Source of the DNA: a virus
Length of the DNA: 34,716 nt
Reading direction: 5' to 3' (one strand)
IMG/VR virus record: IMGVR_UViG_3300046012_000219
Location: 1 to 34,716 of that record
How positions within the stretch are numbered: the stretch's first letter is position 1; each line of letters starts with the position of its first letter. The translations under genes and the position numbers were made by a program. Below the pieces are notes generated by a model. That model saw nothing but the letters and a program-made list of their open reading frames with translations, made no database searches and was not told where the DNA came from. Below are positions 21,467 through 29,927 of the stretch, one piece after another.

Positions 21467-22301
21467 TCTTGTTTCTGTCGACCAGCACTCCGGTCTGGAG
21501 CTGCTGATCCCAGTAGACGACGTACAGCCGCTCCGCGTAGAACAAGAGCGTGTTGGTTGACCGGTTCAGGCTTTGCGCGATGTCCCCGATCACGGTGACG
21601 TCGGTTGAGCGGCGAATGTGCACGGGGCCGGTCGCGAACGCCCAGCCTTCACACGCCGACGGGTCGCCGTGGCCGACGGGGTGCGCGCCGATGTAGCCGT
21701 CGCCGACCGCGACCGGTGTCCCGTTCGCCTTGGTCACCATGATCGCGCCCTGCGACTCGATCAGCTGCAATGCCCGCCACGCGGTCGCGGTTGCCGGGTC
21801 GACATGGATCAGCCCGCCACGCTCTGTCGCCCCGATCTGGTTCTCGAGCACAGACAAGGCGTTCGCCGGCGACGTCGATGTCGTGCCGAGCGGCAGAACC
21901 AGATTCGGGTCGGCGAGATACGGGTTCGTCGGGATGTAGGTCGCTCCGACGAGCTGCTTCTCAGCCGCCGCACCTTCGACAGCGGTGAACGCGGCCACCG
22001 CCCGGGCGCGGAATTCGTCGTTGGTCGCGATGCCGCGGGCGTTGCAGGCCGCGTTCAGATAGGCGGTGAACGACCCGAACGTCGGCTTCGACACCACCGA
22101 CCCGCCCGTCTTCTGTGCGGTCGACCCGGACGCGCAGGGATCATGCCCCTGAGCCCCATCTGGCGGGAACGGCCACACCTCGACCCCGTTCGCCCACCGC
22201 TCATCCTCTGACGGGATGATCGCGGCGGCGGCGAGCAGCCCGTACTTCGGCGGCTGCGGCGCCGGCCCGTCAACCGGCAGCAGGATGTAGCCGGTCGTCA
22301 C
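21456..22301 (-). CDS. Structural protein downstream of the capsid gene
   Basis: A 281-residue protein starting at GTG 22301. Near the middle it reads TFGSFTAYLNAACNARGIAT and AAAEKQLVGATYIPTNPYL; the C-terminal half (GGLIHVDPATATAWRALQLI, then GDGYIGAHPVGHGDPSACEG and IGDIAQSLNRSTNTLLFYAE) looks like an HK97-fold-like or head structural protein that often follows the capsid gene in actinophages. No named family is certain. Possibly a minor capsid or vertex protein. Confidence 0.68.
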   Translation of the reverse strand: MTTGYILLPVDGPAPQPPKYGLLAAAAIIPSEDERWANGVEVWPFPPDGAQGHDPCASGSTAQKTGGSVVSKPTFGSFTAYLNAACNARGIATNDEFRARAVAAFTAVEGAAAEKQLVGATYIPTNPYLADPNLVLPLGTTSTSPANALSVLENQIGATERGGLIHVDPATATAWRALQLIESQGAIMVTKANGTPVAVGDGYIGAHPVGHGDPSACEGWAFATGPVHIRRSTDVTVIGDIAQSLNRSTNTLLFYAERLYVVYWDQQLQTGVLVDRNKTGC

Positions 22302-22322
22302 AGCTCACCGCCCTCACGGAAA

Positions 22323-22357
22323 GCGGGGCCACACACCCTGATGGTGCGCAGCCCCGC
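22323..22357 (-). terminator. Terminator-like hairpin after the major capsid gene
   Basis: On the minus strand GCGGGGC pairs with GCCCCGC, and the inner GCGCACC pairs with GGTGTGT through two G-U pairs, giving about 14 bp with a short loop. It is followed by TTT. It lies in the 92-base gap between the capsid gene and the next gene and may lower downstream transcription relative to the capsid gene. Confidence 0.55.
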
Positions 22358-22393
22358 CATACCGATCGTCACGGTGATCGCTTCGGCCCCTGT

Positions 22394-24112
22394 CTAGTAG
22401 GCCGGGTTCGTGATCGTGGCCGCCGCGCTCAGCGCGCCGGTGTCCTGCACCGTGCTCGTGACCTCGTACGAGACCGCGCCGACCTTCGCCACGTTCTCCC
22501 ACGTCTCGCCGAACATCTGGAAGGTGTTCGTCGCGTTGAGCGTCGAATCGCGGACGAGGCCCAGCTCGAGCGTGCCTCCGTCGAGGTACAGCCAGGTGCC
22601 CTCGGGGAAGATGAACCATTTCACCGTCGTCGGCCACCCGTTCAGCGCACCTGCGGACTGGGTGTTGAGCACCTGGCCGCCGCCCGTCTCGCCGTCGAGG
22701 TAGAACGACGGCTCCAGGTTGAACGACCGGATGATCGCGACCATCTCCGCGTCGGAGATCTGGAACTTGTCGAACGGCTGCCGGACGACGTCGGCCTTGA
22801 GCAGGTCCTTCGCCCATGCCGGGATCAGGACACGCAGCGTCGCGTCGGAACCCATCCGGAAGTGCGACCGGATCTGCGCTGCCGCGTTGATCATCGCCGG
22901 GAACAGCGACGCGGTCGCGCCCGCAACCTGCGCGGCCGTCACCTGCGTCGAGCCGGCCGAGATGCCGTCGAGGAGCGCCGTCTCCGCCGCCCTTGCGTGC
23001 GCCGCCATCAGCAGGTCGGTGAACTGCGCGAGCTGCTCCGGGTAGGCGCGGGCGCCGAGGTTGCCGGCGGACAGGCAGTGGTAGATCGCCGCCACGTCGA
23101 CCTCGGAGAACGACGGGCAGATGACCGTCTGGCAGGTCTTCGTCCCGGACGAGCCGCCCGCGGCATCCTGGGCGGCGGTGATCTTCCCGACGCCGGTCGT
23201 GATGTCGCCGATCGTCGGCGGCGCGGCGAACCGCAGGCCGCCGCGGACCGCCTGGAACGCCGCGAGCGCGTCACGGACGGGCCGGTCGGTGACCGCGATG
23301 TTCTGCAGCTCGTAGTACGGCGTGACGGGGGCGCAGAGGCCACCCGAGGCGACGAGCGCCTCCTCGCCGATGATCGAGTCGAGCTTCGCCTGCGTCGCTT
23401 CCGTCGAGTCGCGCGGATCGAGCCTGCGCTCCTCCGGGAAGTCGTAGCGGGCCGAGGCGACGACGACGTCGGCGGCGCCGGGGCGCGCGTCGAACCTCTG
23501 CGTCGCCTCCTTGAGCGTCTGGACGAGCGTCTCCCGGTCGAGAGCAGCGCCGGCCTGCACCGACTGGAACCCGGCCGACGCGATCAGCGCTGACCCGGGC
23601 CGCTTCGGCTGCGGTGTGTGCCTCGGCGACACGCGCGGCGGTCGTGCGAGCCTGCGCGGCTCGTCGGGCTTGACGTCGGCGGCGGCCGCGACAGCCTCCG
23701 GCTCCTCGACAGGAGCGGTCTCTGCGTCGAGCTCGACAACAGCTTCCGCCTCGCCATCGGTCTCGGTTTCTGCCTCTTCGACCTCGACAGCTTCGGCCTC
23801 GTCGGTCGCGGCTTCGGGCTCGTCGCTGTCGGCCGTCAGTTCGACGTCGGCGGTGAGCCGGTCGATCTCGGCCTGGAAGTTCTCCTGCGCCTCCACACGC
23901 GACGCCTGCTCGGCATTGAGCTTGTCGTACTGCTCGCGTCCGGTGGTGAGCTGCGTGATGACCTCGGCCGCGGTGAGCTCGCCGAGGAAGTCGGTGTCGT
24001 TCGCACGGATCTTCGCCATCGCCTGCTCGTGCTCGGTGCGGGCGGCGGCGAGCTCTTCGTCGTTCAGGTCGGAAAGGTTCTCCGGAAGGTTCTGGAACAG
24101 CTTGGGCTTCAT
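22394..24112 (-). CDS. Major capsid protein with N-terminal scaffold domain
   Basis: A 572-residue HK97-fold major capsid protein. Residues 1-92 are a charged helical stretch (LNDEELAAARTEHEQAMAKI and onward), 95-150 are very acidic, 151-171 basic; this is the usual N-terminal scaffolding (delta-like) segment removed on maturation. The capsid part starts near residue 200 (GLCAPVTPYYELQNIAVTDR) and includes ICPSFSEVDVAAIYHCLSAG, RVLIPAWAKDLLKADVVRQP and the end VGAVSYEVTSTVQDTGALSA. No separate scaffold gene is seen, matching the fusion. GGAGG lies 8 bases before ATG 24112. A promoter-like sequence is at 24220-24249. Confidence 0.9.
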   Translation of the reverse strand: MKPKLFQNLPENLSDLNDEELAAARTEHEQAMAKIRANDTDFLGELTAAEVITQLTTGREQYDKLNAEQASRVEAQENFQAEIDRLTADVELTADSDEPEAATDEAEAVEVEEAETETDGEAEAVVELDAETAPVEEPEAVAAAADVKPDEPRRLARPPRVSPRHTPQPKRPGSALIASAGFQSVQAGAALDRETLVQTLKEATQRFDARPGAADVVVASARYDFPEERRLDPRDSTEATQAKLDSIIGEEALVASGGLCAPVTPYYELQNIAVTDRPVRDALAAFQAVRGGLRFAAPPTIGDITTGVGKITAAQDAAGGSSGTKTCQTVICPSFSEVDVAAIYHCLSAGNLGARAYPEQLAQFTDLLMAAHARAAETALLDGISAGSTQVTAAQVAGATASLFPAMINAAAQIRSHFRMGSDATLRVLIPAWAKDLLKADVVRQPFDKFQISDAEMVAIIRSFNLEPSFYLDGETGGGQVLNTQSAGALNGWPTTVKWFIFPEGTWLYLDGGTLELGLVRDSTLNATNTFQMFGETWENVAKVGAVSYEVTSTVQDTGALSAAATITNPAY

Positions 24113-24219
24113 GGGTAGGTCCTCCGATGCGCGAAGGGCTGGTTCTGCGCGCTCGGGACCTATGGCCCGAACTGGAGACGGGCGGCTACGCCGACCTGCG
24201 TCTCGTTATGTCGCCCGGG

Positions 24220-24249
24220 ACGCTAGCACGACCAGGGGACGTTGCACAA
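24220..24249 (-). promoter_or_regulatory. Possible promoter for the major capsid gene
   Basis: In the 147-base gap before the capsid gene, the minus strand has TTGTGC (24249-24244), an 18-base spacer and TAGCGT (24225-24220), matching the loose TTGnnn / TAnnnT pattern of actinobacterial promoters. It would let the capsid gene be expressed apart from the preceding sugar-modification genes. Nothing else was recognised in the gap except the capsid ribosome binding site. Confidence 0.45.
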
Positions 24250-24259
24250 GACCTGCGCG

Positions 24260-24910
24260 TCACCAGTCGAGCGCGAGCGGATCGTGGTCGCCGATCCAGC
24301 AGCACGCCACCCGTGCCGGGTTCATCCCCGCCATCGCGTGCGTCCCTATCAGCGACTTCACCGTGTCCGGGTGCTGCACGAGATTCGGGACGGTCGCCAA
24401 CGCAAGATCGCCGGTGTGACGGACGTACTCACCGAGCCGGTGGTCATCTCCGAGGTGGCCGTGCCGCCACCGCCGGGCGTCGACGAACTCGAGGATCCCC
24501 GACACGGCCCGGTGCGGGTAGATCGTCGCGACGCAGGGGAGCCAGTCGGCGGGGTCGAGCTCGACGTACCGGTCGTCACGCCAGCCCGCCTGACGGACGC
24601 GCTCTGCGGACCGGGGTGGGGCTCCGCCGACGAAGAGGCAGATGATCCGGTCTGGATGAGCGGCCACGATCCGGGCGGCGACGGCGGCGAGGTGCCGACA
24701 GGGGATGGCGTCGTCTTGGATGACCAGGAGATGGGTCTCCTCGTCGAGAGACTCCAGACAGGCTTGGTAGCTCCGCCACGCGTTCGCGAACGCGACCGGC
24801 TCCGGATCCTCGATCACCCGCATCGTTTCGAACCCTTCGAGCCGCTGGGTCAGCCGAGGGATCAGGTGGGCGCGGGCGGGATGGGTCTGGATTCGGCAGC
24901 CGATGGTCAC
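24260..24910 (-). CDS. Glycosyltransferase-like protein
   Basis: A 216-residue protein resembling small phage and bacterial glycosyltransferases: the segment HLLVIQDDAIPC (about residues 62-72) matches the acidic sugar-nucleotide site of these families, and RYVELDPADWLPCVATIYP plus HLGDDHRLGEYVR (an acidic GDD) fit the later acceptor part. It lies next to an acyltransferase, so the pair may modify a sugar on a virion or host surface. Start choice: GTG 24910 follows GGAGG (13 bases); the TTG at 24949 would include that site inside the protein. Not a firm family assignment. Confidence 0.68.
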   Translation of the reverse strand: MTIGCRIQTHPARAHLIPRLTQRLEGFETMRVIEDPEPVAFANAWRSYQACLESLDEETHLLVIQDDAIPCRHLAAVAARIVAAHPDRIICLFVGGAPPRSAERVRQAGWRDDRYVELDPADWLPCVATIYPHRAVSGILEFVDARRWRHGHLGDDHRLGEYVRHTGDLALATVPNLVQHPDTVKSLIGTHAMAGMNPARVACCWIGDHDPLALDW

Positions 24911-24970
24911 GCATCCGACTATGCCTCCGGATTCGGCGGGCGTCGGCAAATCGTGATGCGCGTTCCTACG

Positions 24971-26056
24971 TCAGACGGTGTCAGGGGCGGGCTCGAGCGC
25001 CTGAACGATCGGCTTCGGCCGCGCGCGCCGGTTCTTAAGCCGCAGCGCTGGGCGCTCGACGAGGAACCACGAGACGGCCACAGCGATCGCCAAGAGCGCG
25101 TATTCGACGGCGTACTCCTTCGGTTTGCTCGCCCACCGCTCGTGCTGAACCCACTGGAAGATCGGGAAGTGGAAGAGGTAGATCCCATAGGAGACGCGGC
25201 CGATCCAGACGAATGGCGTAAACGCGAACAGCGCGGACAGGGTGCTGCCGTCGGAGACCATCAGATGGCCGATCAGTACGGCAGAGGCGATCCCGGCAAC
25301 GGTGAGTCCGCCGTAGAGGGCGAAGTGGCCCTCGGATCCGTTCTTGGTCGCTGTGCCAATGACCACGAGCGCGGCGAGCGCGGCGAGTGCGAGCCATCCG
25401 GCAGGTTCGCGGCGCAGCGACGAGAGGCCGCCCCGCAGATAACCGACAGCAAGGAGTGCTCCGATGAGTAGCTGGTCGGTCTGGGAGATCAGCCAGTCGG
25501 GAACGCCTCGAACGTCGCCGGCGGTCATTGCAGCTCGGGACACGATCGCCAGGATGATCAGCACGGGAAGCGCTTTGCCGAGGAGCCGCCGCGAGGCGAG
25601 GAGCACGAGGAGCGCGGGCCAGAGGAGATAGAACTGCTCCTCGACAGCGAGCGACCACGTGTGGGCAAGAAAGCCGAGCGGATGCCCGAGCGCGGCGACG
25701 ATGTTCGCGACGTAGAAGAGCGCGGCCGGGATGGAGTACCACCTGCTGATGGAGACACCATTGTTGGCGCCGACGTACACGTTCGGGAGGAGCGCGACGA
25801 GCGCGAGCGCGAGAAGGAGCGGCGGGATGAGCCTGAGCGCCCGGCGCGCGTAGAAGCCAGCGAACCAGACTTTCCCGCGTGCCTCGAGCTCGACGAGAAG
25901 GAGAGCGGTGATCAGGAAGCCGGACAGCGTGAAGAAGATGTTCACGCCGTAGCCTCCGCCTTCGGTATGGGGGAACGAATGAGTCACAAGGACTAGGCCG
26001 ATCGCGAGAGCGCGTACGCCGTCAAGCGCTGGCTCGTAACGAAACCGCGGCTGCAC
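24971..26056 (-). CDS. Acyltransferase family 3 (OafA-like) membrane protein
   Basis: A 361-residue integral membrane protein of the acyltransferase-3 family, which moves acetyl groups onto surface sugars. Clear signs: LDGVRALAIGLVLVTHSF (Arg15, His26) at the start, then VNIFFTLSGFLIT at residues 39-50, YARRALRLIPPLLLALALVA (the conserved RR), WSLAVEEQFYLLWPALLVLL with the family's EEQFYLLWP, and about ten hydrophobic spans. It ends in a basic tail. In phages such genes modify the host surface (serotype conversion) or exclude other phages. It begins at GTG 26056 and has no strong ribosome binding site. Confidence 0.92.
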   Translation of the reverse strand: MQPRFRYEPALDGVRALAIGLVLVTHSFPHTEGGGYGVNIFFTLSGFLITALLLVELEARGKVWFAGFYARRALRLIPPLLLALALVALLPNVYVGANNGVSISRWYSIPAALFYVANIVAALGHPLGFLAHTWSLAVEEQFYLLWPALLVLLASRRLLGKALPVLIILAIVSRAAMTAGDVRGVPDWLISQTDQLLIGALLAVGYLRGGLSSLRREPAGWLALAALAALVVIGTATKNGSEGHFALYGGLTVAGIASAVLIGHLMVSDGSTLSALFAFTPFVWIGRVSYGIYLFHFPIFQWVQHERWASKPKEYAVEYALLAIAVAVSWFLVERPALRLKNRRARPKPIVQALEPAPDTV

Positions 26057-26078
26057 CGCGGGAGTATGCCTCGGTTGA

Positions 26079-26318
26079 TCAGGTTCCGTTCGTGGTGTCG
26101 AATTGGCCCAGCGTCAGCCGGATCAGAGCGTTCATCTGACGGGTAAGCGACTGGACTTGGGCAAGCGTTTGAGCGTTCGTCGGAGAGCCGAGCGCGAGGA
26201 AGGTCGCGTTCGAGGTGAGCGCGTTCTGGCCCTTGGCGACGAGTGATGCGACGTTCCCGTTCGCGTCGTCGCGGTCGTAGAAGCTTCCGTCCCAGTCGAA
26301 TTTTCTGACGGTCGCCAT
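26079..26318 (-). CDS. Small protein after the fibre gene
   Basis: A 79-residue protein starting at ATG 26318 right after the fibre stop. It starts with VRKFDWDGSFYDRDDANGNV and ends in a helix (AQTLAQVQSLTRQMNALIRL). No family recognised; it may help fibre assembly, as short genes after fibres often do. That is inference from position. Confidence 0.62.
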   Translation of the reverse strand: MATVRKFDWDGSFYDRDDANGNVASLVAKGQNALTSNATFLALGSPTNAQTLAQVQSLTRQMNALIRLTLGQFDTTNGT

Positions 26319-28760
26319 TTACGAGATCCTGCAGATGATCGCGGTGGTCTTCTGGTTCGCGGTGATCGACGATTCGGCGATCGTCGAGGGGATCGTCGAG
26401 CCGACAGATCCGGTGAACCAGGAGAGGATGGGCAATCCGCCGAGTGGCGACACGTGAAAGGCCGACGGAAGCTGCGGCAGAGCGTTCTGAACGGCGAGCA
26501 CCGCGGCTGCGAAAATGCTTGAGTTGCTGTCGGTGGAAAGGACCAGGTCGAGTTGGTCGCCTGCATTCACGGCAAGGTTCGGGTCGGCGAGGATCCGCCA
26601 GCCGGTGCCCGGACTCGCGATGGCTCCGCTGTGGTACAGGCGGTTCCTTGTCGTAACCGTGGTGTCGATGATCCCGATGTCGAGGTTGCCTGCCGAGGCG
26701 GTGATGTAGACGGCGAGATCGTGGAGCGTTCCCGAATAGGGGATCGTGACCCTGACCCCGACCATGCCGTTCGCTCCTGGAGTGGTCGTGCTGTTGAACA
26801 AGCGCGGGTCGATGGGTGCGATCAACCCTGGAAGCTGGATGCTTTGTCTAGCCGACGGCGGGACACTGTCGGAGACCACGTACCAGATCGCGCTCGAGGA
26901 CTTGTACTGCAAGAGGATCGACTGGTGGAGAAACGGCAGCTTCGCCGAGGTCACCCCTGACGCGATGTTGAAAACGTCTGATCCCTGGCAGGCGATCGTC
27001 ACGGCGTTGTTCGACGACTGCTTGATCAGCTTGATCTCAACGACTGACCCGTCCGCGGGAGCGTTCGGAAGAGTGATCGTGACCGCGCCGCTCGACGTGT
27101 CGACCGGAACGAAATCGCCGGCGGCTGCTGTGTAGCCGCTCGTCTTGACCGCGGTCGGCGTCAGGCCGAGCTTATCCGCTGATCCAGCGGCGATCGCGAC
27201 GGAGCTGAGTGCCGTGACGCGGCCTTGCGCGTCGATCGTGACGGCGGCAACGTGGGTGCTGTCTCCGATTGGACCCGAGGCGCCTGGGCCGGTGTTCGGT
27301 AGCGAGATCGTCCGGTCAGCTGAGAGGTCGCCGCCGCCCGAGAGTCCTGTGCCGGCGGTGATCTGCCGCGTGTTGAGGACAGCGCCGACGAGGTTCGTCT
27401 GAATGACTGCCCAGCTCGAACCCACGGCCGCCTGGGTGCCCCCGGCGTTCGTCGCGATCGCGGTGAACATGTCGCCCGCCTCGACACTGACTCCGGATGC
27501 GCCGCCGATCTTTCCTGCGACAGAGACGATGTAGAGGTCTCCAAGTGTCGCCGCCGGGTAGTTCGGATTCGCGGAGCAGTCCTGAGCGCCCTGGAACTCA
27601 AGCGCGTGCGCGGCACGAACGACACCGTCTGCGTACGTCTTGACGGCCTTTTGCGACGGAACTCGAGTGTCGCTGTTTGCGGAGAGCGTGCCGTCGGTGT
27701 CGAGCTGCGAAGCCTTCAACTGTGCATCGTTCGTGACGCTTCCAAGGCCAACGTCAGACGCGACTAGCGAAAGGAGCGTCTTGACTGCCGCAGCGTTCGC
27801 AGCCGCAAGGATCGACTGGGCGATAGCGGTCGGCGTAATCCCTGCGTACGTATCGAGGTCTGCGTCGTGGGCCTGAACATCGGTGCCGACGACGAGCGAG
27901 AGAAGCGTTCGGAGCTGCGCCGGAGTCGCGGCGACGATCCCGCCTGAAGCGAGACGGGCCAGGATGGTTGAGGCGCCCATCGTCAAGGCCGCGGGTGTGT
28001 CGTCGCTGTCGGCCTTGAGGATCGTGTTCGCGTCGTAGAGCGAACTCGCGACCTTCCCTGCCAGAGCCGTCGTGACGGATGCGGCGAAGCTTGCGTCGTC
28101 GTTGATCGCGTCCGCGAGCTCCTTCAGCGTGTCAAGTGCTCCTGGCGCCCCGTTGATCAGGTTCGCAATAGCGGTTGCGATCGCGGTGTCGCGTGCAGTC
28201 GCCTCCGCTGCGACGGCGGCTGTGACCTCGGAGTCGCGTGCGATCGCCGACGGAATCTGAGCGTCAGGGACGAGCCCCGAGCCGTCGAGGCTGGCGTAGC
28301 CGCTCGCCTGGCCTTTCTCCGACTCCTTCTGGTACTGAGTGTGGGGATCGGATGCGGCGACGTGCGCCGCGAGGCCGGCGTCGGTGTAAGCCTCGGCTGT
28401 CGAAACTGCTTCTGCGTCGCCTGTCGCTCGCGAGGTCGCCTCCGCAGTGACGGCGCCCTCGACATCCGTGAGCGTTTTGGCGGTGATCGTGGCAGCGATT
28501 TGGTCGCCGACGCCGATCGACCGTGCCGACGATCCCTCCTGTGCGCGGGTGATCGTGAGCGTGTCACCGGAGACGGTGCAGCGGACGATCTCGGCGTTCG
28601 CGTCCGTCGGCATGACGTTCGCCGGCCAGACCGTAGCGTTGAAGCTGCCGGACGGGAACTTGGCGCCATCTCCCGCCTGAACGGCCAGCGACGTGCCAGA
28701 GGTCGCCGGCGAGGGGGCAGTCGCGATGGTCGAGTACGCGAAGTTCTTGTGTGCGTCCAT
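26319..28760 (-). CDS. Long fibre/receptor-binding protein in the head module
   Basis: An 813-residue fibre-like protein. The N-terminal 110 residues form a particle-binding type domain (SLAVQAGDGAKFPSGSFNAT, LTITRAQEGSSARSI), a start shared by many tail and head fibres. A long alanine-rich helical region with repeated LLSLV, AADLDTYA and VTNDAQLKASQLDTDGTL elements follows, then beta-rich segments (ITAGTGLSGGGDLSADRTIS, DGSVVEIKLIKQSSNNAVTI) and a C-terminal beta-sandwich (GSVGSTIPSTIAESSITANQ). Such a protein binds the host. Its place between the protease and capsid genes, rather than with the tail genes, is unusual. Confidence 0.82.
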   Translation of the reverse strand: MDAHKNFAYSTIATAPSPATSGTSLAVQAGDGAKFPSGSFNATVWPANVMPTDANAEIVRCTVSGDTLTITRAQEGSSARSIGVGDQIAATITAKTLTDVEGAVTAEATSRATGDAEAVSTAEAYTDAGLAAHVAASDPHTQYQKESEKGQASGYASLDGSGLVPDAQIPSAIARDSEVTAAVAAEATARDTAIATAIANLINGAPGALDTLKELADAINDDASFAASVTTALAGKVASSLYDANTILKADSDDTPAALTMGASTILARLASGGIVAATPAQLRTLLSLVVGTDVQAHDADLDTYAGITPTAIAQSILAAANAAAVKTLLSLVASDVGLGSVTNDAQLKASQLDTDGTLSANSDTRVPSQKAVKTYADGVVRAAHALEFQGAQDCSANPNYPAATLGDLYIVSVAGKIGGASGVSVEAGDMFTAIATNAGGTQAAVGSSWAVIQTNLVGAVLNTRQITAGTGLSGGGDLSADRTISLPNTGPGASGPIGDSTHVAAVTIDAQGRVTALSSVAIAAGSADKLGLTPTAVKTSGYTAAAGDFVPVDTSSGAVTITLPNAPADGSVVEIKLIKQSSNNAVTIACQGSDVFNIASGVTSAKLPFLHQSILLQYKSSSAIWYVVSDSVPPSARQSIQLPGLIAPIDPRLFNSTTTPGANGMVGVRVTIPYSGTLHDLAVYITASAGNLDIGIIDTTVTTRNRLYHSGAIASPGTGWRILADPNLAVNAGDQLDLVLSTDSNSSIFAAAVLAVQNALPQLPSAFHVSPLGGLPILSWFTGSVGSTIPSTIAESSITANQKTTAIICRIS

Positions 28761-29065
28761 CAGTAGACCACCAGTTCGCCCGACGGCAAGATCGGGGCCT
28801 CAGGGCTGTCGGTGACCTTCACCCACACCTTGTAGGAGCCAGCGGTGAGAGCCACCGTCCCGCCGGGACCGACGAGACATTTCGCGTAGTAGCGGGTGCC
28901 GGACGTCTCCCAGACCGCGCTCTTCCAGTCTCCGCTGACGGGGTTGGTGAAGCGGGCCGTGAACGCCATCTTCACCGTGTCAGCCGTGGGGTCATAAGCG
29001 TCGCCGTCGACGACGGCGGATACGGGCACCTTCACGTACTGGAGCGAATCGATCTCGATCTTCAT
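28760..29065 (-). CDS. Small beta-rich structural protein
   Basis: A 101-residue beta-rich protein starting at ATG 29065, overlapping the preceding stop (ATGA), and ending with TGATG at the fibre start. It reads like a single Ig-like or head-decoration domain (VKMAFTARFTNPVSGDWKSA, TSGTRYYAKCLVGPGGTV, GSYKVWVKVTDSPEAPIL). Similar small proteins occur with fibres in actinophages. Function inferred from position. Confidence 0.68.
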   Translation of the reverse strand: MKIEIDSLQYVKVPVSAVVDGDAYDPTADTVKMAFTARFTNPVSGDWKSAVWETSGTRYYAKCLVGPGGTVALTAGSYKVWVKVTDSPEAPILPSGELVVY

Positions 29066-29235
29066 GACGGCGAGCCCGCGCTCCAGCCGGACAGCGGCTC
29101 GTAGGCGCTCCAGCCGCTGGTTGGCTTGCCGATCCGGAGCCGAAGCGCCGGACCGTCGACAAAGCTCGTGGTCGTGATCGTCCCTGCGTACGCCTGTCCG
29201 AACTGCGGCCAGGCGAAGGCATTCGCGCCGAACAT
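29062..29235 (-). CDS. Small protein (57 aa) in the head module
   Basis: A short gene in a stretch that otherwise lacks a plausible ORF. It starts at ATG 29235 directly after the TAG of a 17-residue ORF and ends overlapping the next start (ATGA at 29062-29065). The protein has aromatic residues and Gly (FGANAFAWPQFGQAYAGTIT, LRIGKPTSGWSAYEPLSGWS), a pattern seen in small structural proteins of phages. No family is known to me. Confidence 0.65.
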   Translation of the reverse strand: MFGANAFAWPQFGQAYAGTITTTSFVDGPALRLRIGKPTSGWSAYEPLSGWSAGSPS

Positions 29236-29289
29236 CTACGCCTCGAGGGCGGGCCGCGAACCGCCGAGCGCACCGGCCAAAACTGGCAT
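29236..29289 (-). CDS. Possible 17-residue mini-ORF
   Basis: A 17-codon ORF (MPVLAGALGGSRPALEA) starting at ATG 29289, overlapping the preceding TGA (TGATG) and ending with TAG right before ATG 29235. It tiles the gap exactly between its neighbours. It may simply couple translation between the protease-associated gene and the next small gene. Confidence 0.4.
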   Translation of the reverse strand: MPVLAGALGGSRPALEA

Positions 29290-29927
29290 CAGTGGCCCCG
29301 GCCTGGACGGGCGAGCCGCAGCGGCTCGGCGATCTGCGGCATCAGGCCGGTCGATGCCACCAACGCCAACGGCGCCCCTGACGCCGCCAGCCGAACCTCA
29401 GACCGCGGCACCTGAAAACCCGGGGTCGGCACACAATGGACGGCGATCATCTCGCCGCCGCGCCAATCACCGGACGGCGGGTTCGCGCGGAGATCACGCA
29501 GCCTCTCCGCCGGAAGGTCAGACCGGATCGCGCCGGCGACCCAGATGCCGTAACTGTCCTCGCCGGCGCGAACGAAAGCCGCGACGGTGCCGGAGTCGTC
29601 GTAGTGGGCGCGCGCCTCAGCCTCGCTGAGACCGACCGTGGAAGCGTGCCCGGACGCGAGCGTGATCCTTCCGACGGGCAGCAGGTCGCCGTCGTCGGTC
29701 TCGATCGCGCCCAAGTGGAAGTGGCCGTAGCCCGTCATTGACCGCGGCGGGTTTACGCACCGTCCCGAAAAGCCGGTGTGGCAACTCGACCAGAGAGCGG
29801 CGTGGCCGTACACCCGGCCGTCTGCCGTGACCGTGAGCGGTGTCGGCTCGGCGAGGCCTGGATCGTCAAACCATGCGAGCGGCGGCTTGACCGGCGCCAG
29901 CGCTGCAGCGACGAGCTCGAGCGTCAT
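29289..29927 (-). CDS. Protease-associated head protein (second part of the capsid maturation protease)
   Basis: A 212-residue protein resembling the second half of actinophage capsid maturation proteases: WFDDPGLAEPTPLTVTADGR, then VYGHAALWSSCHTGFSGRCV and VGRITLASGHASTVGLSEAE, AHYDDSGTVAAFVRAGEDSY and GIWVAGAIRSDLPAERL. In related phages these segments belong to one protein together with the S78-like domain; here they start at ATG 29927, overlapping the stop of the MuF-protease fusion by ATGA. Its exact role is unknown, but it should act in head assembly or maturation. Confidence 0.8.
   Translation of the reverse strand: MTLELVAAALAPVKPPLAWFDDPGLAEPTPLTVTADGRVYGHAALWSSCHTGFSGRCVNPPRSMTGYGHFHLGAIETDDGDLLPVGRITLASGHASTVGLSEAEARAHYDDSGTVAAFVRAGEDSYGIWVAGAIRSDLPAERLRDLRANPPSGDWRGGEMIAVHCVPTPGFQVPRSEVRLAASGAPLALVASTGLMPQIAEPLRLARPGRGH

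Noticed and set aside
22862-23593. 243-residue plus-strand ORF
   Set aside because: Antisense of the major capsid gene with an Arg/Asp-rich composition typical of shadow frames in high-GC DNA.
24242-25471. 409-residue plus-strand ORF
   Set aside because: Antisense of the glycosyltransferase and acyltransferase, which have recognisable motifs on the minus strand.
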